Below the pieces are notes generated by a model. The model searched no databases and was not told the origin of the DNA. It saw only the letters and a program-made list of their open reading frames with translations. The position numbers and the translations under genes are program-made. From Burkholderiales bacterium (lineage in GTDB: Bacteria; Pseudomonadota; Gammaproteobacteria; Burkholderiales; Burkholderiaceae_C), in NCBI GenBank assembly GCA_016213325.1, contig JACRAY010000030.1, forward strand, positions 25,701 to 89,700: 64,000 bases of DNA. The letters are read 5' to 3'. The stretch's first letter is position 1; each line of letters opens with the position of its first letter. Shown here in pieces: positions 29,098 through 36,638 of this stretch.

Positions 29098-29287
29098 GTG
29101 TAATTGAGGGGCGGCGGCCCGGCACAGAGGTCGGTTTTTGCTTGGTGCCTTGAACCCGTACCCCAGTTGGACCCGCGGCTACACGAGCACCCCACACTGT
29201 TGCCTGGGGCTTCGCGCCCCTGAGCACGCATCTCAGACTTCGATGACGTGGGCCGCACGCCGATGGCGCCGCGAACTGGAGGCGATC
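29098..29287 (+). ncRNA. Possible bridge RNA region of the IS110 element
   Basis: In the IS110 group the DNA between the left end and the transposase start encodes a structured bridge RNA that pairs with target and donor sequences. This non-coding stretch has the right place and length and contains hairpin-forming segments, for example GGGGCTTCGCGCCCC at about 29206-29220. The assignment is from family knowledge; loops matching the flanks were not identified. Confidence 0.35.
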
Positions 29288-30511
29288 ATGGAAGTCATTC
29301 ACCCGCGTTGCGCGGGACTGGACGTGCACAAGCAGACGGTAGTGGCGTGTGTACGAATTGCCGGCGACGGCGCGCCGCTGCAGCAGGTGCGTAGCTTCGA
29401 CACCACGACCTCGGGACTGCTGGCGCTGGCCGACTGGCTGGAGTCGTTCGGCGTCGAGCATGTGGCGATGGAGGCCACCGGGGTCTACTGGAAGCCGGTG
29501 TGGCACGTGCTGGAGGGCCACTTCCAGCTGGTGCTGGCCAACGCTGCGCACGTGAAGAACGTGCCGGGGCGCAAGACCGACGTGAACGACGCGATGTGGC
29601 TGGCCGACCTGCTGGCCCACGGGCTGATTCGCGCCAGCTTCGTGCCGCCGGTGGCCGTGCAGGAGCTGCGCACCCTGACGCGCACCCGCAAGCAGTTCGT
29701 GCGCGAACGCAGCGCCCACGTCCTGCGCATCGACAAGGTGCTGGAGGACGCCAACCTCAAACTGGGCGTCGTGCTCACTGACATCATGGGCAAGAGCGGG
29801 CGGGCGGTGCTGCAAGCCATCGTCGATGGCCACACCGACCCCCAGTACCTCGCCGGATGCGTCAATAGCCGCGTCAAGGCCAGTCGCGCCGAAGTTCTTG
29901 AAGCCCTGCGCGGACGTATCAGCGCGCATCACCGCTTCATGCTCAAGCTGCACTTGGACCATATCGACGCGCTGGATCACGCCATCGCCGACATCGAAAA
30001 GGAGGTGGGCCTCGGGCTGGAGCCGTTTCGGCAGGCCGCCAAGTTGCTGACCACCATGCCGGGCCTGAGCGCAGTCAGCTCTCACGTGATCGTGGCCGAG
30101 ATCGGCATCGACATGTCGCGCTTTGCCACGCCTGGCCACCTGCTGTCCTGGGCCTGCATGTGTCCGCGCAACGACGAAAGCGCCGGCAAGCGCCGCTCCA
30201 CCCGGCTGCGCCGCGGCGGCAAGTGGCTCAAGACAACCATGATCCAGGCGGCCTGGGCTGCCGTGAAGGTCAAGGGCAGCTACTTGCAGGCCCAGTTCCA
30301 CCGCATCCGTTCGCGTCGTGGAGCCAAAAAGGCCATCATCGCGGTGGCTGCTTCCATGCTCACGGCGGCTTGGCATATGCTGCGCCACGGCACCGAATGG
30401 CAAGACTTGGGCGCGGCTCACTTCGATCGCGCCGACGCAACCAAAACCGCCAACCGCCTCGTGCGCAGGCTTCAGCAAATAGGCTACAAAGTCGAAATCA
30501 CACCGGCCTGA
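29288..30511 (+). CDS. IS110-family transposase (DEDD recombinase)
   Basis: 407-aa recombinase that inserts and excises its element without hydrolytic ends, guided by a bridge RNA. The N-terminal RuvC-like DEDD domain has the acidic residues in CAGLDVHKQTVVACV, HVAMEATGVYWKPVW and RKTDVNDAMWLADLL. The C-terminal transposase-20 domain has LTTMPGLSAVSSHVIVAEIG and SWACMCPRNDESAGKRRSTR with the conserved Ser region. The ATG at 29288 (MEVIHPRC) matches the usual family start; upstream in-frame codons lie in the non-coding left end. No frameshift or truncation is visible, so it may be active. Confidence 0.93.
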   Translation: MEVIHPRCAGLDVHKQTVVACVRIAGDGAPLQQVRSFDTTTSGLLALADWLESFGVEHVAMEATGVYWKPVWHVLEGHFQLVLANAAHVKNVPGRKTDVNDAMWLADLLAHGLIRASFVPPVAVQELRTLTRTRKQFVRERSAHVLRIDKVLEDANLKLGVVLTDIMGKSGRAVLQAIVDGHTDPQYLAGCVNSRVKASRAEVLEALRGRISAHHRFMLKLHLDHIDALDHAIADIEKEVGLGLEPFRQAAKLLTTMPGLSAVSSHVIVAEIGIDMSRFATPGHLLSWACMCPRNDESAGKRRSTRLRRGGKWLKTTMIQAAWAAVKVKGSYLQAQFHRIRSRRGAKKAIIAVAASMLTAAWHMLRHGTEWQDLGAAHFDRADATKTANRLVRRLQQIGYKVEITPA

Positions 30512-30568
30512 ACGCTGACGTTTCATCTCAGCCTACGGTGGCCCGTCATGCGAACGTGGGTCCTGCAG

Positions 30569-30587
30569 GCTGGGGTGGAACCCCAGC
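30569..30587. repeat. REP-like palindrome copy 2
   Basis: GCTGGGGT-GGA-ACCCCAGC, a perfect 8-bp inverted repeat with a 3-nt loop, lies between the right end of the IS110 element and the tetR stop codon (30589-30591). It matches the copy inside dnaX except in the loop. Confidence 0.75.
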
Positions 30588-30588
30588 T

Positions 30589-31176
30589 TCACTTCGGCCC
30601 GATGACGGCGCGGACTATCTCTGATGCCGGCGCCACCAGCTCCCGGAGGTCCCGCACCCTGTCCTGCTCGATGTATTCGAGCACCAGCTCGTTGATCGCC
30701 CCCACCACGGCCATCGCAAGCGACGCCGACAAGGCCTTCTCGCGGCCAGGTACGTTCACCACCTGCAGGATGAACTGGGCGATTTCGCTCACGCGGCGGC
30801 GGCGCGCCTCCAGGCCCTCTGGGCCCAGCCCCAGGATCTCGATGAACAGCGTGCGCATCAGCACGGGGTTCTGTGCCATGCAAGCGAAGTACGCGTCCAG
30901 CGCTTTCTCCACCCGCGCTTCCCATGCAAGCGACGGATCGAAGGCTTCGCGCAGCACCTTCAGCGCGTTGTGGCTGGCGGCTTCATACAGCGCGATCAGG
31001 CATTCGGCCTTGGTCGGGAACTGCTCGTAGAAGGTGCGGCGCGACACGCTGGCCTCGCGCACGATGTCGGCGATGGTGGTGTCGGCATAGCCTTTCGCCG
31101 CCACGGCATGCGCCATGCCTTCCAGCAGGCGGCGGCGGTGCTGGTGCAGGGGGGCTTCGACTTCGGACTCGACCAT
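30589..31176 (-). CDS. TetR-family transcriptional regulator
   Basis: 195-aa predicted repressor. The N-terminal helix-turn-helix domain (about residues 17-63) reads RRRLLEGMAHAVAAKGYADTTIADIVREASVSRRTFYEQFPTKAECLIAL, typical TetR form with a TTIADIV and SRRTFYEQF recognition helix. The C-terminal helical domain should bind an unknown ligand. It is divergent from the metal-dependent hydrolase/aldehyde dehydrogenase genes, whose promoter carries two matching palindromes; these are likely its targets. The stop is 2 bp from a REP-like palindrome. Confidence 0.88.
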   Translation of the reverse strand: MVESEVEAPLHQHRRRLLEGMAHAVAAKGYADTTIADIVREASVSRRTFYEQFPTKAECLIALYEAASHNALKVLREAFDPSLAWEARVEKALDAYFACMAQNPVLMRTLFIEILGLGPEGLEARRRRVSEIAQFILQVVNVPGREKALSASLAMAVVGAINELVLEYIEQDRVRDLRELVAPASEIVRAVIGPK

Positions 31177-31203
31177 GTGCCGATTGTCGGGCAGTTCGGG
31201 CGG

Positions 31204-31254
31204 AATACTTGACAGTACCGGCGCGAGCACCGCATGATGGTACTTTCTAGTACC
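31204..31254 (+). promoter_or_regulatory. Promoter with two TetR-type operators
   Basis: AATACTTGACAGTACC (31204-31219) and the perfect palindrome GGTACTTTCTAGTACC (31239-31254) share a TACT-N4-AGTACC core. The first overlaps a consensus -35 box, TTGACA (31209-31214); CATGAT about 18 bp later (31233-31238) is a fair -10. Two operators over the -35 and the start region fit repression by the divergent TetR protein. Confidence 0.7.
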
Positions 31255-31266
31255 GGCCTTGAACCG

Positions 31267-32085
31267 ATGACCGATCTCGTCGTGCGCCGCCTGCTTGTCG
31301 ACATGGAAGCGCCCATCCCGCGCCACTGGTGCGCAGGCGACGCCTTTCGCACGGCGATGTTCAACGCGCTGTCGATGAGTTTCCCGGTCGGCGAGCAGTT
31401 CTTCATCGACTCGGTGCGCAACGGCGTGAAGGAGCTGCCGGCCGAACTGCAAGAGAAATACCGCGCCGAAGCGCAGGCCTTCGTGGGGCAGGAAGCCACG
31501 CACCGGCGGCTGCACAGCCTGTACAACCAGCACCTCGAGAAACTCGGGCTGGTCAACGAATGGGAGCCGCGCGCGCGAGAGATGCAGAAGCTGCTGGAAG
31601 GCGCCGACCCGCGCCACCACCTGGGCATCACGGCGGCCAACGAACACTTCACGGCCATCTTCGCCGACTGGATGCTGCGCAACCCCGACCTGCTGGGCAC
31701 CGAAGACCCCCGGCTGGTGACGCTGTGGCTGTGGCACAGCTCCGAGGAATCGGAGCACAAGTCCACCGCCTTCGACCTGTACCACGCGCTGGGCGGCAAC
31801 CACGACTGGCGCATCACCTGGTTCCGGCGGATCACCAAGGTGTTCATCCTCGACACGCTGCGCCAGACCGTGGTGAACCTGCGCAACGACGGCACGCTGT
31901 GGAAGTGGGGCACCTGGAAGGGCGCCGCCGGCTTCCTGTTCGGCAAGCGCGGCCTGGTGCGCCAGGCCTACCCGCTGTGGCGCGAGTACTTTCGCCCTGA
32001 TTTCCACCCCAGCCAGCTCGATGCCAGCGCGTCGCTGCAATGGCTGGAGGACAACAAGCACCGTTACGTTCCGGTAGGTGCGTGA
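31267..32085 (+). CDS. Predicted metal-dependent hydrolase (COG3687/PF10118 type)
   Basis: 272-aa, mostly helical protein of the family annotated as predicted metal-dependent hydrolase, with unproven activity. Conserved His/Glu-rich helices resemble a di-iron arrangement: GEQFFIDSVRNG, FVGQEATHRRLHSLYN, ITAANEHFTAIFADW and WLWHSSEESEHKSTAFDLY. I take the ATG at 31267; an in-frame ATG at 31234 lies within the operator region. Such genes often sit with TetR regulators and lipid- or hydrocarbon-oxidising enzymes, and the next gene is an aldehyde dehydrogenase. Confidence 0.85.
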   Translation: MTDLVVRRLLVDMEAPIPRHWCAGDAFRTAMFNALSMSFPVGEQFFIDSVRNGVKELPAELQEKYRAEAQAFVGQEATHRRLHSLYNQHLEKLGLVNEWEPRAREMQKLLEGADPRHHLGITAANEHFTAIFADWMLRNPDLLGTEDPRLVTLWLWHSSEESEHKSTAFDLYHALGGNHDWRITWFRRITKVFILDTLRQTVVNLRNDGTLWKWGTWKGAAGFLFGKRGLVRQAYPLWREYFRPDFHPSQLDASASLQWLEDNKHRYVPVGA

Positions 32086-32103
32086 CGGGGGCAAAATCCC
32101 CCC

Positions 32104-33537
32104 ATGCAGCTTCATTACATCGGCAATTCGAAGGTGCGCTCGACTTCCGAGCGCACCATACCCGTCATCGACCCGTCCGACGGCCACCCGTACGACGAGA
32201 TCCAGCGCGGCACGGCTGAAGACATGGACGCCGCCGTGAAGGCTGCCCGCCAGTGCTACGAAGGCGTGTGGCGCAAGCTGAGCGCGGCCGAGCGCGGTCG
32301 CCTGCTGATGCGCCTGTCGCAGAAGATCGCCGAGCACGCCGACGAACTGGCGGCGATCGAGCAGCGCGATTGCGGCAAGCCGACCAAGCAGGCCAAGGCC
32401 GACGCGCTGGCGCTGGTGCGCTACTTCGAGTTCTATTCCGGCGCCTGCGACAAGCTGCACGGCGAGACGATTCCCTACCAGCAGGGCTACACCGTGCTCA
32501 CCTGGCGCGAGCCGCACGGCGTGACCGGCCACGTGATCCCGTGGAACTACCCGATGCAGATCTTCGGCCGCAGCGTGGGCGGCGCGCTCGCAGCGGGCAA
32601 CGTGTGCGTGGTGAAACCTTCCGAAGACGCCTGCCTGTCGCTGCTGCGCGTGGCGGAGCTGGCAGCCGAAGCGGGCTTTCCCGACGGCGCAATCAACATC
32701 GTCACGGGCTATGGCCACGAAGTGGGCGATGCACTGGCGCGCCACGCCGGCATCGACCACATCAGCTTCACCGGCAGCCCGCGCGTGGGCACGCTGATCC
32801 AGCAGGTGGCCGCCGAGCGCCACTGCCCGGTGACGCTGGAGCTGGGTGGCAAGAGCCCGCAGGTCGTGTTTGCCGATGCCGACCTCGACGAGGCGCTGCC
32901 GGTGGTGATCAATGCAATCGTGCAGAACGCGGGGCAGACCTGCTCGGCCGGCTCGCGCCTGCTCGTGGAACAATCGCTGTACGAACCGCTGCTCGAACGC
33001 CTGGGCAAGGCATTCGCCAACCTGCGGGTGGGCCCGGCGGCGATGGACCTCGACGTGGGACCGCTGATCCGCCAGAGCCAGCAGCAGCGCGTGTGGGACT
33101 TCCTCTCGGACGCGCAGCACGCCGACATCCCCATGGTGGCACAGGGCCAGGTGGTCGACGAAGCGCCCGAGTCGGGCTATTACCAGGCGCCCACCCTGCT
33201 GCGCGACGTGCCGGTGACGCACCGGCTGGCGCAGGAGGAAGTGTTCGGCCCGGTGCTGGCTTCGATGAGTTTCAAGGACGAGGACCAGGCGGTGGAAATG
33301 GCCAACGCCACCCACTTCGGCCTGGTGGCCGGCATCTGGACGCGCGACGGCGCACGGCAGCTGCGCATGGCGCGCCGGGTGAAGAGCGGCCAGGTGTTCA
33401 TCAACAACTACGGCGCCGGCGGCGGCGTGGAGCTGCCCTTCGGCGGCGTGAAGTCTTCAGGCTACGGGCGCGAGAAGGGCTTCGAGGCGCTGTACGGGTT
33501 CACCACCGTGAAGACGGTGGCGATCAAGCACGGTTAG
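32104..33537 (+). CDS. NAD(P)-dependent aldehyde dehydrogenase
   Basis: 477-aa enzyme oxidising an aldehyde to the acid. It has the cofactor-binding block VIPWNYPMQIFGRSVGGALAAGN, the FTGSPRVG Rossmann turn, the catalytic Glu in TLELGGKSPQVVF and the catalytic Cys in NAGQTCSAGSR. The C-terminal EVFGPVLASM and PFGGVKSSGYGREKG blocks are also present. It follows the metal-dependent hydrolase by 18 bp, so both are probably under the TetR-controlled promoter. The substrate is unknown. The stop overlaps that of the convergent lipoprotein gene by 4 bp. Confidence 0.93.
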   Translation: MQLHYIGNSKVRSTSERTIPVIDPSDGHPYDEIQRGTAEDMDAAVKAARQCYEGVWRKLSAAERGRLLMRLSQKIAEHADELAAIEQRDCGKPTKQAKADALALVRYFEFYSGACDKLHGETIPYQQGYTVLTWREPHGVTGHVIPWNYPMQIFGRSVGGALAAGNVCVVKPSEDACLSLLRVAELAAEAGFPDGAINIVTGYGHEVGDALARHAGIDHISFTGSPRVGTLIQQVAAERHCPVTLELGGKSPQVVFADADLDEALPVVINAIVQNAGQTCSAGSRLLVEQSLYEPLLERLGKAFANLRVGPAAMDLDVGPLIRQSQQQRVWDFLSDAQHADIPMVAQGQVVDEAPESGYYQAPTLLRDVPVTHRLAQEEVFGPVLASMSFKDEDQAVEMANATHFGLVAGIWTRDGARQLRMARRVKSGQVFINNYGAGGGVELPFGGVKSSGYGREKGFEALYGFTTVKTVAIKHG

Positions 33538-34121
33538 CCCTTGATCTTCGCCGTGGCCACGATGCCCGAGGCCTTGGGGAACAGCTTGGGGAAGAAGGCC
33601 ACCTGCGGGGCGACGAAGGTCGCGGCGAAGAGTTCGTTGCCGCGCACGGCGGCCCAGCCCACGCCCTTCAGCTGCAGGTCGTCGCGCTTGCGCGCGATGT
33701 TGAATTCGAAACGCACGCCCTTCTCGCCGGCAAACGTGGCGGGTTCGACCTTCGCGACCTTCACGGTCGAGCCATCCACCGCATAGAGCTGTTCGAACAG
33801 GGTCACGAGCTGGTCGGGCGCCATGCCGGCGGTGAACGTCGGCACGCGCGGAGCGGTCTGGCCGGCCGGCACCCGGCCCGTGTATTTCATCAGCGGCTCG
33901 CCGGCGGCGATGCCGGCCCAGATGCGCAGGTGGTCCAGCGACGGCCCATCCTGCGTCCAGGTTTCGTAGGGCTGGCCACCCAGCGCGCCGGACAGTCGGT
34001 TCCACGCGTGGTCGACGGTCAGCGTGAGGCGGCCGTTGACGACCTGCTCGCCTTCGACCTTGGTGACGGCGGCGCAGCCGGCCAGCAGCACGGCGATGAC
34101 GAGGGCAATGAGCTTCTTCAT
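33534..34121 (-). CDS. Lipoprotein, third gene of M48 module copy B
   Basis: 195-aa predicted lipoprotein (MKKLIALVIAVLLAGC, lipobox LAG-C16) with no named family known to me. After AVTKVEGEQVVNGRLTLTVDHAWNRL come WTQDGPSLDHLRIW, LVTLFEQLYA and VEPATFAGEKGVRFEF. It is plainly homologous along its length to the lipoprotein at 36042-36638. The ATG overlaps the stop of the M48 gene as ATGA, so the two are made together. Probable role: an accessory subunit or anchor for the metalloprotease in the envelope. Confidence 0.85.
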   Translation of the reverse strand: MKKLIALVIAVLLAGCAAVTKVEGEQVVNGRLTLTVDHAWNRLSGALGGQPYETWTQDGPSLDHLRIWAGIAAGEPLMKYTGRVPAGQTAPRVPTFTAGMAPDQLVTLFEQLYAVDGSTVKVAKVEPATFAGEKGVRFEFNIARKRDDLQLKGVGWAAVRGNELFAATFVAPQVAFFPKLFPKASGIVATAKIKG

Positions 34122-35296
34122 GGTTGTTGTCCAGGCAGGTAGGTCTTGATCAATCCCGCGTCGCCCGCTTCGGGCGCCAGGGCCAGGTATCTCTGGAAGG
34201 CTGCCGTGGCAGCCGGCATGTCGTTGCGGCGGCGGTGCACCAGCCCGAGCGAACGGAAGGCTTCCGCAGGCGTGTTGTCCGATGCCGTCGCCCGCACCAG
34301 GTCGTCTGCGGCGCGCTGCAGGTCGTCGGTCCCATCGCGCAGGCGGAACACCTCGCCGCGCGCATAGAGCACCTGCACGTCCTCGGGGCGGCGTTTGAGC
34401 ATGCGGTCGAACAGCACGAGGCTTTCCTCGAACTGGCCGCGCCGCACTTCTTCCTGCAGCCAGCCGAGTCGGTGGGAGGCCGTGACCCGCTCGAAGTCCT
34501 CGGCACCCAGCGAGCCGCCGGCTTCGCCGGCCAGCCTGAGCAGGCCGTCGCGGCGGTCCGCCACCGGCGGGTGCGTGGCGAACAGCGCGCTGCGCTTGCC
34601 CGCTTCCTCGCCGCCGGTGATCTTGAGTTCGCCGAGCAGGTTGTCCCACACCACTGCGGCCTGGCGGCCGTCGAAGCCCGCGCGCTGCATCAGGCGCATG
34701 CCGATGCGGTCGGCGCGCTCTTCCTGCTCGCGCGAGAAGGCGTAACTGGTGACCAGCACGCCGAGGCCCGCGACCGCGCCGACCACGCCGAACACCGCGA
34801 GGAAGGTGGCGAGCCCCGCCTTGCTCTTGATGTCGCGCATGCGCTCGAGCGTGTGGCGTTCCAGGTAGTGGCCCAGTTCGTGCCCCAGCACGGCGGCCAG
34901 CTGCGCTTCGTTCTCGCAGCGCAGCAGCAGGCCCGACCACACCTGCATCATGCCGTTGGGCGCCATGCTGGCGTTGAAGTGCGGGGTGCGCGCGATGTGC
35001 ACGCGGATGTCCTGGCAGTGCTCGCCCCCGAGCTTGCAGACCAGCTGGTACAGGTAGGCCTGCAGGGCGTCGTCCTTGATGATGAACGAGCTGCGGCGCA
35101 GCCGCGTTTCCTCGCGGTCCATCATGGCCCAGAGGCCGCCCTCGTCGCTGTCCAGGCCCGGCCGCGCAAAGCGGGCGGGCAGCAGCGGTTCGGCCGCCTG
35201 CTGCGCGGACGCGCCGAGCGCTGCGAAACCGCCCCACCCCACGCAGTGCCGGCAAGCCGAGCGCAGGAAGCCCCTGCGTCCTTGCCGTGCCGTCAT
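34118..35296 (-). CDS. Exported M48-family metalloprotease with C-terminal TPR-like region, copy B
   Basis: 392-aa predicted zinc metallopeptidase. The N-terminus GRRGFLRSA is a twin-arginine (Tat) type signal. The peptidase domain carries the zinc motif HELGH (residues 139-143) within AAVLGHELGHYLERH, a membrane-seeking or hydrophobic segment at about 161-185, and the third-ligand region EERAD (192-196). About residues 285-385 form helical TPR-like repeats (LVLFDRMLKRRPEDVQVLYARGE, ATAAFQRYLALAPEA). The architecture recalls BepA/YfgC, the periplasmic protease for outer-membrane assembly. It is coupled to both neighbours by ATGA and duplicated at 36635-37801. Confidence 0.9.
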   Translation of the reverse strand: MTARQGRRGFLRSACRHCVGWGGFAALGASAQQAAEPLLPARFARPGLDSDEGGLWAMMDREETRLRRSSFIIKDDALQAYLYQLVCKLGGEHCQDIRVHIARTPHFNASMAPNGMMQVWSGLLLRCENEAQLAAVLGHELGHYLERHTLERMRDIKSKAGLATFLAVFGVVGAVAGLGVLVTSYAFSREQEERADRIGMRLMQRAGFDGRQAAVVWDNLLGELKITGGEEAGKRSALFATHPPVADRRDGLLRLAGEAGGSLGAEDFERVTASHRLGWLQEEVRRGQFEESLVLFDRMLKRRPEDVQVLYARGEVFRLRDGTDDLQRAADDLVRATASDNTPAEAFRSLGLVHRRRNDMPAATAAFQRYLALAPEAGDAGLIKTYLPGQQP

Positions 35297-36000
35297 TGCT
35301 GCTTCGGGAAGTGTGCGAGCAGCGAGTCGAGCGTTTCTTCGGCCGGCTTCGCTTCGCGCAGGTCGCCCGACATCCGCGCCAGGTTGTTGAACCAGACGAC
35401 GCGGCCGCTCTGCAGGTCGACCAGCGACGCATAGCCGATCTGCTGGCCGCCGGTGATACCCACGCCCAGCAGTGCCAGGGCCACCATGGCGGCCTTGCGC
35501 TCGGCACTGGCGTAGCTGTCGCGCACCCAGAAGAACAGGGCGTAGTCGGCGCCGGTCTTGGCGCGCAGGGGCTGCACGGCTTCGCCGAGCGACCAGTCCA
35601 GCAGCTTGTCCTTGGTGGGCAGCTGCGGCATGCCCAGCATGTGGTGGATGAACACGGCCTCGGCCACGGCGCCGTGCAGGGCGTTGAGCTGGGCGAATTC
35701 GTCCATGTCCTTTTCGCTCAGGTCCGCCGTGCGGGCACCCAGCAGCTCGGCCTTGCCCTTGAGGGCGACGGCGAAATGCTTCTGGGCCTCGGCGGTCCAG
35801 TCGGCGCGCGGCTCGGGGATGCCGCCGGCACTGAGCGAGAACAGCTCCATGTCGGCCGGCACGACCACCAGCTTGGAAGCGGCCGGCCGTGCCGTGAAGC
35901 CGGGGGCCAGGTTGCGCGACTGCGCCAGGGCAGCCGGGGTGGCCAATGCGGCCGAAAGCGCCACGGCTACCGCAGCCGCGCGCATCCAGTGGATAGGCAT
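35293..36000 (-). CDS. Exported protein of unknown family, first gene of M48 module copy B
   Basis: 235-aa protein with a signal peptide (cleavage likely after AATPAALA). The mature part begins NLAPGFTARPAASKLVVVPADMELFS and has GADYALFFWVRDSYASAERK followed by a hydrophobic, glycine-containing stretch (AAMVALALLGVGITGGQQIGY) and GYASLVDLQSGRVVWFN. It is homologous over its whole length to the protein at 37798-38502. No named domain is recognised. The stop/start overlap with the M48 gene shows the two act together. It is the first gene of the copy, 41 bp downstream of the previous module. Confidence 0.82.
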   Translation of the reverse strand: MPIHWMRAAAVAVALSAALATPAALAQSRNLAPGFTARPAASKLVVVPADMELFSLSAGGIPEPRADWTAEAQKHFAVALKGKAELLGARTADLSEKDMDEFAQLNALHGAVAEAVFIHHMLGMPQLPTKDKLLDWSLGEAVQPLRAKTGADYALFFWVRDSYASAERKAAMVALALLGVGITGGQQIGYASLVDLQSGRVVWFNNLARMSGDLREAKPAEETLDSLLAHFPKQQ

Positions 36001-36041
36001 GCTTCCTCCTCGTTATGGGAGGAATTATAAGTAGCGGGTTG

Positions 36042-36638
36042 CTAGCCCCGGCCCCGGATCTGTGCGGTGTTCACCACCGATTCCGCCATCGGCAGCAGCC
36101 TTTCGTAGAACGACAGGCGCGGCGCGAGGAAGGTGGCGGCATAGAGCCGCTCGTCCTTCACGGCGACCCAGCCCACGCCCTTCATCGGCAGGTCGTCCCA
36201 GCGCCGGGCCAGCGTGAATTCGAAACGCACGCCCTTCTGGCCGGCGAAGGTGGCCGGCTCCACGCGCGTGAGCTTCACGGCGCCCGACAGGGCATAGAGC
36301 TCCTCGAACAGGCTCACCAGCTTCTCGGGCGGCATGCCGGCCTTGAAGGTGGGTACGCGCGCGTCCTTCTCGCCGCGCGAGCGGAAGAACACCGTGGGCT
36401 TGCGCATCAGCGCCTGCCCCGACTCGACGCCGCCCCACAGCCGCAGGTGGTCCAGCGGCATGCCTTCCTGGGTCCAGGTGTCGTAGGGTTCCTTGTCCCA
36501 GGGCGGCTGCACGTGGTTCCATGCCGCGGGCACGCTCACTTTCAGCCGGCCGTTGACGAGCTGGTCGCCTTCGACCTTCGAGATGGTGGTGCAGGCCGCC
36601 AGCACCAGTGCCAGCAGCAGCGCAATCAGCCGCTTCAT
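36042..36638 (-). CDS. Lipoprotein, third gene of M48 module copy A
   Basis: 198-aa predicted lipoprotein (MKRLIALLLALVLAAC, lipobox LAA-C16), a clear paralogue of the lipoprotein at 33534-34121: both share TTISKVEGDQLVNGRLK-type starts, WTQEGMPLDHLRLW, PTFKAGMPPEKLVSLFEELYAL and VEPATFAGQKGVRFEF. It begins as ATGA with the M48 gene upstream. It lacks a recognised domain. The differences between the copies are spread along the protein, so the duplication is not recent. Confidence 0.85.
   Translation of the reverse strand: MKRLIALLLALVLAACTTISKVEGDQLVNGRLKVSVPAAWNHVQPPWDKEPYDTWTQEGMPLDHLRLWGGVESGQALMRKPTVFFRSRGEKDARVPTFKAGMPPEKLVSLFEELYALSGAVKLTRVEPATFAGQKGVRFEFTLARRWDDLPMKGVGWVAVKDERLYAATFLAPRLSFYERLLPMAESVVNTAQIRGRG

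Larger units (their letters stand above)
29053..30568 (+). mobile_element. IS110-family insertion sequence (boundaries approximate)
   Basis: The element carries one DEDD transposase gene with about 235 bp of non-coding DNA upstream and about 57 bp downstream. It lies between two copies of the palindrome GCTGGGGTNNNACCCCAGC; insertion next to REP-like palindromes is a known habit of IS110-type elements. IS110 elements lack clear terminal inverted repeats, so the exact ends cannot be fixed without comparing an empty site. The transposase looks intact. Confidence 0.7.

Noticed and set aside
29053..33537. Genomic island brought in around the IS110 element
   Set aside because: The flanking genes have the same GC-rich style as the rest, no integrase or tRNA site is present, and only the insertion sequence itself looks mobile.
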